In this document: positions 25,701-36,500 of the stretch, piece by piece
Numbering within the stretch: position 1 is the first letter of the stretch
Layout: each line of letters starts with the position of its first letter
Assembly: GCA_904066235.2 (NCBI GenBank)
Contig: CAJFCV020000002.1
Coordinates: forward strand, 7,688,001 to 7,752,000
From: Bursaphelenchus xylophilus
Taxonomy: Eukaryota > Nematoda > Chromadorea > Rhabditida > Aphelenchoididae
Reading direction: 5' to 3'
Length of the DNA: 64,000 nucleotides
Program-made: the position numbers and the translations under genes
Notes under the pieces: model-generated
Databases searched by the model: none
Told to the model about the DNA's origin: nothing
The model's input: only the letters and a program-made list of their open reading frames with translations

Positions 25701-27119
25701 TCATGGTAACTGGAGATCACCCGACCACAGCTGAGGCCGTGGCCAAACAAATTGGGTTCTTCGATGATGTAGATGTGGCCAAGGGATCGTCGGCGAGCAC
25801 CTCTGGATGTAGTTCTGCGAGTGACTGTTCGTCAAGTATTGCTGGGAGAAATGTGGAGATCATTCATGGGGACACTCTGAATGATCTGACTGAAGTTGAA
25901 TGGAAGAAATTATTGAGTGAAAGACATGTCATCTTTGCCAGAACAACCCCATCACAAAAACTGATGATCATTGAGGTGGGTATCTTCAATTTTTATGTTT
26001 GTTTTAGGTTACCGATTAATGATCTTGTGCTTTTTAGCAATGTCATCGTCTTGGAGAAGTGGTTACCATGACTGGAGATGGGCTGATGGATGCCCGAGCT
26101 TTGAAAAAGGCTGATACTGGCATCGCCATTGATGGAGCAGGCTCGGTCTTTGCCAAGGAGGCTGCAGATGTTGTGACCACGACTGCCGATCTCTCCAAAA
26201 TTATGAATGCCATCTCCGAGGGTCGATTGTTATTCGATAATTTGAGGAAAACAATCGCGTACACATTGTCGCACTTACAGCCAGAGCTGCTGCCGGTCCT
26301 GTTCTCCTTCGTATTGGGGTTACCTTTGGGATTGACGAGTGTTCAAGTAAGTGAAGTTATAAGTTTCTATTGATATGGGTTTAGGTATTGACAGTTGATC
26401 TCCTAACTGAGCTCCCTCCGTCAATTGCGTTGATATTCGAGCCAGCAGAAAGAGATAATATGAAGCGTCCACCAAGAAAGAAGTCTTCTCATCTTGTTAC
26501 TGGCCCGATGCTGTGGTATTCTTACGTAATCGCCGGTAATTTGATTGGGTTGGGGTGCGTTTTGGCCTACTTTACGGTCTTCTGGCATCATGGCTTCTCA
26601 ATCAGCGATGCTCTCTTCACATCCGATCATCAATGGCTTCCGGGATCTCCAAATATAACAGCGTCGCATACTGGGCAGGTTTTCGATGGATCCATGCAGG
26701 TTACGGTATGTTTTTATATTACACTTGACATTAATCTCATGAGTAGTATAAATTCTGATCTCAATGTTGTAAACTCATTCTTTCAGGTTCATCAAGAAGC
26801 CTGTGCGGCCTGGCAGATAACTTTGGTGATGTCTCAGGTCCTCCATTTATGGCAATGTTCCACTCGTCGTATCTCCATCTTCAGACATGGAATAAGAAAC
26901 TGGATTCTGGTGTTGGCAGTGCTGTTTGAAGTTGGATTCTTGATGTGTTTGATCTTCATGCCATGGCTTCAGAGATTAGTGGAAGTGAGACCGCCTCCGA
27001 TGATCATCTGGGTCTATCCATTCGGTGTTGGGATCTGCTTGTTGGTGTTCAATGAGGCCAAGAAGTATATAATCAGACAGAATAAAAACAAAAAACTGAT
27101 AAAGTTGGTCAAATGGTAA
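16780..27119 (+). CDS. P-type ATPase, Na,K/H,K-ATPase alpha-like, with altered signature motifs
   Basis: Thirteen exons join in phase: 16780-16828, 18309-18478, 18630-18749, 18892-19155, 19252-19446, 19509-19646, 24184-24400, 24525-24901, 24935-25303, 25478-25975, 26038-26346, 26385-26705 and 26787-27119, giving 1119 aa. Similarity to Na,K-ATPase alpha is clear: MTLTQL near the start, two N-terminal membrane segments, KGAPE, MVTGDHPTTAEAVAKQIG, FARTTPSQKL, then the M5-M10 region with MKRPPRK. Key motifs differ. TGES is TGEV (264-267), M4 PEGL is PQGL (Gln384), DKTGTLT is DKSGILT (Asp426 kept), and TGDGVND is TGDGLMD (811-817). The M5 and M6 cation-site text is also changed (YTLSHLQPELLP, VDLLTELPP). 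Normal phasing and no stops argue that a protein is made. It may be a pump with changed ion use, a slow pump or a non-pumping homologue. The 4.5-kb intron 6 holds a whole antisense ABCG gene. Confidence 0.9.
19857..24035 (-). CDS. White-type ABCG half-transporter nested in the ATPase intron
   Basis: ABCG half-transporter with NBD before membrane domain, the arrangement of White/ABCG1 proteins; the substrate cannot be told. Nine exons join in phase: 23781-24035, 23611-23713, 21725-22035, 21362-21624, 21019-21315, 20833-20938, 20663-20794, 20145-20586 and 19857-20053, giving 701 aa. Walker A is GASGAGKTT, the signature region reads SLGEKKRLAFA, Walker B is IMFCDEPTSGLD, the switch is TIHQPSS, and the TMD carries the family text FLAKNIAELPQYLLLPLVYS. 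The chosen start is the first in-frame ATG (24035). The frame is open to a GTG at 24113, so an upstream exon is possible. Intron 2 (22036-23610) has a GC donor and contains a Tc1/mariner-type element. The whole gene lies inside ATPase intron 19647-24183, on the opposite strand. Without the element, intron 2 would be about 65 nt. Confidence 0.9.
22089..23594. mobile_element. Tc1/mariner-type element with roughly 585-bp TIRs
   Basis: A 1506-bp element flanked by TA (22087-22088 and 23595-23596), with ends starting CTCCCCGCCAAAAGTTTTGA in inverted orientation. The arms run from 22089 to about 22673 and from about 23009 to 23594 and match almost base for base, so the insertion looks recent or the arms have been homogenised. 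The about 335-bp centre carries a fragment of a transposase frame. It fills nearly all of ABCG intron 2; only about 14 nt separate its end from the splice donor. The TA duplication plus transposase similarity support Tc1/mariner. It cannot move alone, because only a middle part of the transposase remains. Confidence 0.92.
22674..23007 (+). pseudogene. Tc1/mariner transposase fragment
   Basis: The open frame in the centre of the element (frame open 22639-23007) resembles the middle of Tc1/mariner transposases. WIFCDQKRFLLDVPGN matches the region around the second catalytic Asp (usual form SDEKKFNLDGPD), and GGGDGIVLGGIYSNGK matches the GGGSVMVWG block. The first Asp and the terminal Glu/Asp parts are absent, as is the DNA-binding N-terminus, and the frame runs into the inverted repeat at both ends. 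It is a remnant left by internal deletion with duplication of the arms. Confidence 0.85.
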
Positions 27120-27414
27120 CCGGTTCTGTATATACGGTGTTCATTTCTTAGATCTTATTTCGTTTTTTTCGTATGCTGCACTTAGTGTCTTACTGTAGCC
27201 AAAGGCATTCCGAATCTTTATGTTAGACTCCATGGTATCTGCTAGTCTGTTTGGTTGTTACATTATGTTAGTATTACTTTTGTTGACCTCACTCCATCCC
27301 CATGATAATATGCTCAGATTTAATTTATTATATTCGCTTCGAAAACGGGTTTTATCCATGAAATCTTTTGTTCCCAATGACATCACATACTCATTTAAAG
27401 TTTAATTGTTTCCG

Positions 27415-27420
27415 AATAAA
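27415..27420 (+). promoter_or_regulatory. Poly(A) signal, P-type ATPase gene
   Basis: AATAAA about 295 nt after the ATPase stop, on the same strand, and just upstream of the next plus-strand gene (start 27526). Confidence 0.5.
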
Positions 27421-27525
27421 GGTTATATCACAGAAGAGAGGGGATTATGAATCATATTTCAGGTAGGAGAAGGGGATTGAGATCAGATTTGAGGGTAATA
27501 TATATAATAATATGTTGTTTGGGGG

Positions 27526-28265
27526 ATGATCAGAGGGCTGGCTGTCTTCATGATGGTCAATATTACTCTTATGAGATGTTTGGAGACTAAAATTCCTAAA
27601 ACTGGCATCTTTTTGTTTCTGACAGAAGAAGGGGAACATTGTTTTAGTATGGTGAGTGAACAAGTTTGTATTATAATTCAAATTTAGCTCTCGGCAAAAG
27701 CGAGAAAAGCATTTAGAACTGTCAGGGGGATTAAGAACTCCCAGATGAGGACGGGCAACTTCTCTGCGTTCGATTTCCATCGAAATCTTTACAAGATTTC
27801 GCCTGAGGCAGCTTTATGTTATTTGGAAATGAGTTATTCAATTGATGATAGAGTGAAAAAAATGGATGGAGAAGCCGCTGATTTTGTCAGATTGGTGAGT
27901 TTAATTTTAAACCTTCTATATTTTACTTTATATTACATATTTTTGATGTCTGTCATCTATATCAGGTAACGTAAAATTTTCAGATGAAAGCCATTTACAT
28001 TGATGGTCCCTGGAGTGCCTATGAAAGATTGTCCCGAGTTAATGAGGTCCCACATGCTCTAAAATCGCTTAGTGACACTGCCAGAAGCCAAATATACAAG
28101 GCTTTTCCAAACTTTAAAACACTGAGCAATGGTAAGCATTTAAATTAATATCGAATTCTAGCCGAACCTGGGCCGTATTTGCCGTATTTCCCTTATATCT
28201 CTTCAGGAAACCCCCGAGATCAGTCTGCACGATTAATGCGTGAGATTTATTCGAATCGAGGATAA
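27526..28265 (+). CDS. Small, probably secreted protein of unknown family
   Basis: Four exons join in phase: 27526-27651, 27688-27894, 27984-28131 and 28207-28265, giving 179 aa. All introns have GT-AG ends. The first exon starts MIRGLAVFMMVNITLMRC, a short basic and hydrophobic stretch that could be a signal peptide. The mature part is mixed alpha-type sequence with motifs such as FSAFDFHRNLYKISPEAA, GPWSAYERLSRV and YKAFPNFKTLSNG. I recognise no family and propose no function. It lies 0.4 kb after the ATPase on the same strand and converges on the GPCR, whose stop is 263 nt away. The start could be 27550 (second Met) instead. The in-phase chain of four exons is the main support. Confidence 0.7.
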
Positions 28266-28527
28266 ATTACGATAATGAAATTAGATTTATATTACACTTG
28301 GAAGGGAAAGATCTTTTTATTTGGCTTGACAATGGAATTACCGGTTTTCGTGTTCGTTTACAAAGATATAGTGTCCTAGCGAATATAAGAAACGGTATAC
28401 CGTATATATACCGATATAATAACATTATTACTGTTTAAAAAATTATTTTAAATTCCTAAATTTGAGATCAAAATCTACAAAACTGTAAATGAATCCTAAT
28501 AAATTCAGACTTCTAAAAGTAAGCTTG

Positions 28528-30542
28528 CTAGGGAACGTCCAGAAAATTGGTAGTAGTACCAGTGCTCACATTATGATTGTTATCGGTACCCGCCAACGGA
28601 TTTGAGATAATAAAAGATCGGCTGTTCATCAACGAGTTGGTGGACCCGTCGATGGAATGGAATTGGAGTTGAGGGGCGCTGTTGAGACGGTCTCGGCGAC
28701 GATGGGCAATGACCATGGCTATAGCGACTCGATCAAAGTCGGTGCCCATGTTGGGCATGGGCAATGTTTGGGTCCCTTGTTCCGTCGAATCTTCGTATAA
28801 ACTGCAAAATTTACACTGTAATTATAAAATTTATAGGGTGATATTTAATTTAGAGAGTTCTTTATTAAATTATGCATCGATCAACTTAGAATTTCCTACT
28901 TATTTTACTAAAAAATATTTTTGAAGGATTACAATTTAAGAAAACCTACTCTCTGTCATTTCCCGGGTTCACCTTCTGGATGGGTTTGTAATCGTGACTT
29001 CCGGAGACGCTCTTCTTACTTCCTGAGCACACAAATTCTTTTAAGGCACTTCGAATTTCCTCGTTGCAAATCGCGTAAACAATGATTCTGGTAGCACAAG
29101 TCAGGACGTATAACATGGAAATGATATCCGTCAGGGTTTCGTACAACTGCAAATTGGTTTCCAATACAATCATCTTCATTAAAGCGAAATATTTTTATTT
29201 TTTTGCATGACGCAAAGTCAACTATTTAGACCGAAAAATGTCATCACAAAAGAACAGGCCACAACTCACTTCGTACATCCCTGCGGTCGATTCAAAATCC
29301 ACGAACTCCCATGCAGTTATGGCCACGTTCAAAGTGTTCGCTATCAGATATCCCATGACAATGAAGACTAGAAGTCGGGTAGCCGACCGGATCTTTTGCT
29401 AAAATACGATTAATTACTTTCCAGGCACGACAAACTTATTTTCGGATGTTAAAAAGATAACATAAGTTTAAAACAGGCATTTATAATAACAAAAAAACTT
29501 TTTTGTCTAGAATAATACACCTTTGGCTCTCAAAAATAACGAAATGCTTACCTTATGATCGGTTTTGCCAAATCTGAACATACTATGGGATCTGCTCTGC
29601 TTGCTCAACTTTTTTACAATCATAATATTGAGTAATAACAGCAGGAAAAAGGGTACCAAGACAGTGCAAACAGTCCGAAAGTAGAATCTGAAGACGGTCC
29701 CGTAGGCCCAGACGTTCACAAGGTCCGTCAAGGCGACGTCGTACTCCATTACACCCGTACAATTGTGATTCTTTACAATCTGAAAACAATGATCACAAAA
29801 AAATGAACTTTAACTAATGTAAATACGTTTGGAAAAGTAATTCTAGCAACGTAGGCAACATTACTTACTTGGAATTCGAATACTGCAGTCCCTCGAAGAA
29901 TGAGGGATAATAAAAACATTAGAAGAGCTAAATTACATCGATTCTGACGAAAACAAGTAAGCCATTGGTGTTTGACGGTAATGTAATAACGCTCGATGGT
30001 CGCCAGGATAATCATAAAACAAGAGAACGTCATCGAAACATGACATAATGACAGTAATGGGCCTACATAATGCCACCATAGTCGGGTTATCCACACCTGA
30101 AATTTGAATATTTTAAATTAAAAAATTTGCATCAATTTGAATATATATTTGGCTATGTTACTCTCTGTTTTCCACATAATTAACGTAGCCAAAATTACTT
30201 TCTCTGTACTTTCAAGTTTGGCTTGGATGTAATTACCCTTACCTCCACATTGTACCTCACAATTTCCATCGCAATCACCGGCCCATAACAAAAACTCAAA
30301 AAAGTATCGCTGACTGCCAAAAGACCCAGAAAGAAGAAATGCGCGTGCTTCTTTTGCAACAGCACTCTGGCAATGATCATGTTCGTAATCAAAGAGATGA
30401 CTGATAAGGAAGTTCCGGCCACCGCCACCAGCCACCATCGTCTTGCCGGGGCGAACGATATCTCGCAGGGATCCCCTTCTTCGTCATAGAACTCTGTCAC
30501 CATTTCCTGCGATGTCGTCGCCATTATGTAGGCGTCCTCCAT
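28528..30542 (-). CDS. Rhodopsin-class GPCR, FMRFamide-receptor-like
   Basis: Seven-transmembrane receptor, probably for a neuropeptide. Six exons join in phase: 30243-30542, 29869-30096, 29552-29779, 29270-29398, 28950-29146 and 28528-28801, giving 451 aa. Seven hydrophobic segments are visible. TM3 ends ATIERYYI, an ERY version of the DRY motif. The TM3 segment carries LSLCHVSMTF, and ECL2 has NHNCTG, giving the usual disulphide cysteines. TM6 reads ATRLLVFIVMGYLIANTLNV and TM7 ends ATRIIVYAICN in place of NPxxY, a trait shared with nematode FRPR/DMSR-type receptors. The cytoplasmic tail is about 110 aa. The start at 30542 follows an acceptor-like TTACAG by 10 nt, which may be a trans-splice or 5'-UTR splice site. 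Which peptide it binds cannot be told. Confidence 0.85.
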
Positions 30543-33500
30543 CCTTGGGGTACTGTAATTCGGAAAATCAATCTTGAGTTCTGAAGTTGTTCTCCCGCAT
30601 TTTAAATCAAGAATGTTTTGATATGGCAAGGATAATATAACATAAAATATGTAGATATATTGAAGTGCGAAATTCTTGGTGAAAACCTGGTCTATAAAAA
30701 GAGGGGGGGGATGTTTTTGGCCAAATTCAGGGTCCTCAAGCATTCTGAAATCTGATATGGACAAGGAATGCAAAAAAGTTTGAATGACCAATGGCGAAAA
30801 AAGTTCGCACGTGCCGCAAAATTTGATTTTGAATAAAAATAATGGTAAAATACGGATATAAAGCGTCTTCTTTTTTGCTTCCTGAACACGGACCTTCAAG
30901 AAAAAAATGTGTTTATGTTACCCTAAAATATATTTTTTTAAATATTACTGTAACAAAAAATAAAAACAAAAAAATTCTAAAAATAAATCGGCCTATTCTC
31001 CCAATTACTAAGTACAAAGTAATTTCCCGATATTTTTTCCGAACTTTATCCCCGTTTACAGCCCTTTTCTGATCTAATTTGGAATGTAACTCAATATCGA
31101 GATGTTCCCTGAGGCCATTCCAAAATAATTGTAATCGATTAAACTGGATTCGACTCAATTTTGGACAAAATTGATATAAAATACCGAAGAGATTAAACTC
31201 TACACATAAAATATTTAGTATGCACTAGGTACAACAGGTTATAATTACAAGTTTTAAGATGAAAAGTTACAAAAAAAGATTTCAAAAGTAGTCGTAGATA
31301 ATGTAAAAAGTAGGATAATGACTACAGAGTAACGGGACTTCCTGGAAATTGCAAGACGTCCTCTGATCTCCTATCTTTCTTGCAAAAACAACTCGGAATT
31401 TATTAAAAGGCTTTAGGCGGATGTATGAAACCTATAAAAATCCCATATAAATGCGGGAGACCTGCCAAATTTGGTTCTATTGCTTTGATGTTGGGAGAAA
31501 AAGGGGATAAAATTCATAAAAAGATGTGAATGATGCCTAAAGTTATATAAATAATCAATTGTTTGTATAAAATTTCAATTGGTAAAAGTATAATCCCAAA
31601 AATGACATCATAACCAGCTCCCGGATGACCTAGAACCCACTTCCAAATTCGATTACAACCACTTTTTTCTTTCGTTTCTTTTTCAAGAAATCTCGGAAAC
31701 GTAACCAATTTGAAGCCTTGAGGGCATCAAAGAAACATCGGATATGAGAAATGCGTAAACGGCCGTACTCCACCGCCTTTCCTCAGATGTTCGAGGTCTT
31801 TAAACTCCTTGGAATTACTAAGTAAGAGGTTGTTTCGGGACCGAGACTTTACGTAAGGACTTGAAGAGAAAATTTCAACGAGTTCTCGACTGGTCGGACC
31901 GTGAGGGTGGATTTTGTAAAGAGAAAAGATGTCTGGAGCGCGGTCTTTGCTCTGGGAAAGTTTATTTTGAATTGTAATCGCTCATTTTTTTATTTTTCAA
32001 TCTTTGCCAAGTGTAATATAAATTTGATCCAAAAAAACTAAATCTTTTTTTTATGGTCAATTATGACAAATCTGAATTACTTTCCCGACAAAATACGCCC
32101 TATATTTTAGACTTATATAGATCAAGACTTATTTTTGGTCGAAAAAAATTTTCCCAATTTTTCCCAATTCCAAATCGGATGATAATAATCTCGATACTTC
32201 CAAAAAAAGAAAGATGTAACGATGTGGGACCTTCGGATAAGTAAATAAAATAAAACGAAGGAGTTGGCTGAGAAACAAATAAAATAAATTCCAGGTCAAG
32301 GAACTCCATTCCGAGAAAAAGCCGAAGAGATATCGCGGATGTAGTCTGTTATTGGTAAATATTATTCCGAAAACATTCCGGAATACACTTGGAGATATAT
32401 TTCGAGGAAAGTTCTTTGACCCCAGACAAACATCTGGCCATTCAATGGGCTTACAATTACTTTGAACGGGCATTTGAGAAGTTGGGGATATCAGGGGATC
32501 GATGCAATATTATGATTGGATCTGATGGATTGGAATGGGTCGGAATAGGTGTAATGAAGAACGAATCAGCGACATTTACATATCTTTCCGCACAGCAACA
32601 CTGATTACTATGGGCGACGTAGGCGACAAAATTCTACGGACTTCGCGTCCCGAGTAGTGAAAGGTGTAAGTAAAATCAAAAAAAAAAATATTTGGCGGGT
32701 TGTTTGGAGGATTTTTAAAATCTCAATATTTGTCTTTTTTATAATACAATTATAATCAAAACATTTCCTCTCCTCCGAATTATAAATGGGCGTAAAACTC
32801 GCAAAAATTAAAAAAAAATTTTGTCATGATGACATCGTATTCCCCCTCCAACAAATTCCTGACTTTGAAGACTACAAGTCGCCCTTCTAAACCACACCAT
32901 CCCCTTCACCATGCATAAATTTACACCTTTCTTTTTTCTCCGGATTCTGTTACAAATTTCCTTGTCCATCAGAAATTCACACATCGGAATTCGGATGGGA
33001 ATGCGGTAGAAGTAAGGGTATACAAAACTAGCAAGGTAAAAAACAAAGTTGAGAATGGGAACTCAATTTTAAACTCGGGATATTACGTTAATATACATCT
33101 AAATGTAATGTAAATATAGCTGGAAAGGTGGGAGATTTGAAGTTGAAGGGATCGTGGGAAGAGTAAAGTACAGATGCTAAGTAATCTTGGGTCACATACT
33201 ACTTAGCACGTTCTCGGAACAATAATTTTGGGAGGAAAGGCTTAAAAGAACGGCATACGGTATGTCAAAAGTTGTAATTTATTTTATATCATAGGCGTAA
33301 TTATGCATATGTTTATGCAGTTTTTCAAGTGTAATGTATAAAGAAAACGTTCCATAAATTACAGAGCAAGCAGAAGAGTAACTATATTATATGTTTTGAA
33401 AAATAAAATTGTATGGTAATTGCTGTGTAAATTCCTAGGCTACAGTCACGTGTAGTTGGTTACACGGGAAATGTGAGAAGTGTGAGCTCAAATTCTTATG

Positions 33501-36500
33501 AGGCTGGGAAGAAATTATGGGAAAAGTTATCCAAAGCACTCACGAGATTCTTTACACAAACCGACCAGAATTTTCTGAATATTTCGGAAATTGGATACCT
33601 TTTGAGGTTTTCTGGCAAAATTTATCTCATTTTTTCCACAAAAAAAATACAAATTTTCATCGCACAATTCACAAAGAAAATTTGCGATTTTTTTAAAAAT
33701 TTCTTGTGGCCTATCAACTCTGAAATTTATATCAATCATTAGCCTATAAAGAACATTTACGTAAAATTTGACCTAAATCTGGGCATTGTTCCCCAGGCAT
33801 TACCTTGAAAAAGCACCCAATTTTAATTATTCCGCAGTACCACTCAGTCATCGCAGAATTTAAATATACAGAAATTCATCCTACTGTATCTCCAAATTAC
33901 CACCAAAGGCTTTAAACTCATCTCCGAATATTCAATTTGAATAAATTTAAAAATTAATTATTTCCAAAATAGTAAAAAGGTACTTTTTTTGAAAAATTAA
34001 TGTGTCGGACGGCCCATCAGAACTGCGAGAAGATGGTTGTAATGTCCTCTAAAACTAGAGTAAAATAATATTTCAAATGTTGCGAATAAATAGAAGAGTT
34101 ATTTCAGGTGAAAATTGGGGGAAAATGGATGAATACCGAATAAAAATAAATAATTTCATGCGGAAATAAATCGAGTGGAAAATTAAGGTAAAAAGTGGCG
34201 AAATTTTCATCAGCCGGTGACAACTGGCATCAGTCATCCAAATGACCATTTCCGGTGCAACTTAAAGTTCAATTTGGGGGGTTTAAAAGTGAATGGCAAT
34301 CTGCGGACAGACGGATCACATAAACTGATATCCTCTGCGTATAAAACATTAAAGTTATTGGGTATTATGCCGGTTAATTTGTCGTTAAAGGATCATATTG
34401 GGCCAAGAGAAAGTTAAAATTTCTTATAAAATTTTATATTTGAGAACTTATGGAATATTAAATACGACGGCTTGTTTACTGTAGCCAAATTTATACTTCC
34501 CGCTGAGTGTAAATACCGTCCCGCGGGATCCCGTACATCCCCGTTTATCCCCAAATCCATGCAGTCTCCAGAATGTGATAAACAACCAAGGGTCCCTCCA
34601 TGTTCAAATAAATATTATCTCTAATATTTCCGCTCAATAATTGCATGACGCACTAGACCAAAAGTTTAAAACAACACCCATACCCCTTATTTCCAAATTT
34701 TTTTATTTCCATTCCCCAATCCAAAATCTCATAAAGCGGCGTGATGACTGGCCCATTGCCTCAGGCCAAGTTCTCCATTGTTTATAAGGAATGGAAATAT
34801 TTTTGTTTTACTTTTTTACCTGACGCCATGTTGTCATAGAGGAGTGAAAAGAATTGTAAATCAGGGAGGCGAAACAATACCTTCGGATGGGTCGAATGCA
34901 CATTTGTTTCGAGTATATCAGATGTTTGTGCACTCGGCCAGATTTATGTGACATTTACAAAGTTTTCGAAGGGAGAGAGTGATGGGGAAAGGGATGACAA
35001 ATCGACTAAAATACGGAGTGAAGTGGGCCAAAGTAGAGCTGAAAACTACGATTTAAATAAAAATAGACCTTCTGCCAAACTAACAATTTTGAGACAAAGA
35101 AATGACATCAAATAAATTCCCAATCTTTTTATACCAAACTTTTGTTACAATGAATAAAAAATGCAATAAATGTTAGAAAAAAATAGGAATTGGACAACAA
35201 AAACAGACCGTCAACTTGGTGAGTGATAGCTTTTTTAAGAGTAGGTGAAAACAGAAGTAACATTACAAAATTAAAAATTAATTTTATTTTCTGTAAAAGA
35301 TTTACGAAAATTATTCCATTCTTCAAATCAATTTTATTCCCCCCAATTTCCCCGCAGGGCATCAGCAGATTTCTTTTCCTTTCCCAGTCCTTTTGTCTAT
35401 TTTCCATTTTCCCATAAATACCGGATCCATTGGGTAGACATTCCCTCCCAAAACATTATAGATTGTGACGAACGCAACAGGATAAACAGAAAAGGTGTGG
35501 AGTCTTGCTGGATATCAATTCCTTCTTTCTGTGTAATGGCCAAAGAAATGTAATCCAGGAGGGAAACTTGGGGGAATTCGAATTATTATTTATCCCTTTT
35601 CAAGGAATTTACAGGTCAAAAGAGGATGCTGGAATGAGGGGAAGGTGGGGTTGCAAGTAGAGGTAATTCCGGGGAAACTTGCAAGAATTACGGTGCGGAA
35701 AAACGAGATTTTTTGATTTTGATGATAAGAGAAATGCGGGAAACGAAGTCTCGGATCTGCCTCAAATTTTGCTTGCCTCATCTACATAGATGACTTATTT
35801 ATTTCTAAAAATCTTAGCTAATGCTTTGCAGCCGCCGCCGAGATATTCAACGATTTTGGTTGACTAGAAATTGTGGAAAATGAGCGCAGAAACAAATTTT
35901 TCAAACCTTTTTTGTCATAAAACTTTAAATATTATACAAATATTAGCTGTTTTTTTTTTGACCAAGACAAAACAAGTTGTTTGTGAAGCCTCTACAAAGC
36001 CCGGTAATCCCTCTAAACAACTCGTTATTCAACTTTTGTACCTCCCCGCTCCAAGAAATGTTGGCAAAAACATGTTCCCCGTCTAGAAATGGAGACGTCG
36101 GTGTCCGGAAATTGGAGAATAAAGTTCGTTTATCAATAATTTATTCGAATTTAAGCGTTTTTCAGAAGGCTATTAATTGATAATTTTCAAAGAATTTTTT
36201 TGTTTTTACATGCCGAATTTCTGTAAAATGCGCCTAGTTTATTAAATCATTTTTGGTGCTTCTGAATGCGACGACTATATAGGAATATAAAAACATGAAA
36301 AACATGGAATACTGTTCATCATTATGCACTTCAAAATTCAGAAATCTCACGTAAAAATTACAAAAAAATAACTAAAACTTTAAGCTTAAAATCGTTGAAA
36401 ACCCGCAGGACCATAAATCCCAAGTTTCCAACATATGCCCTGAGGGTAAATGACGTCGGATGGATGTGTCTAGAGTAATATGTATGTCAGTCAATGTGTC

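Noticed and set aside
32389..32604. 71-codon plus-strand frame with protein-like composition
   Set aside because: No family recognised, no partner exons, and the opposite strand is equally open; likely chance.
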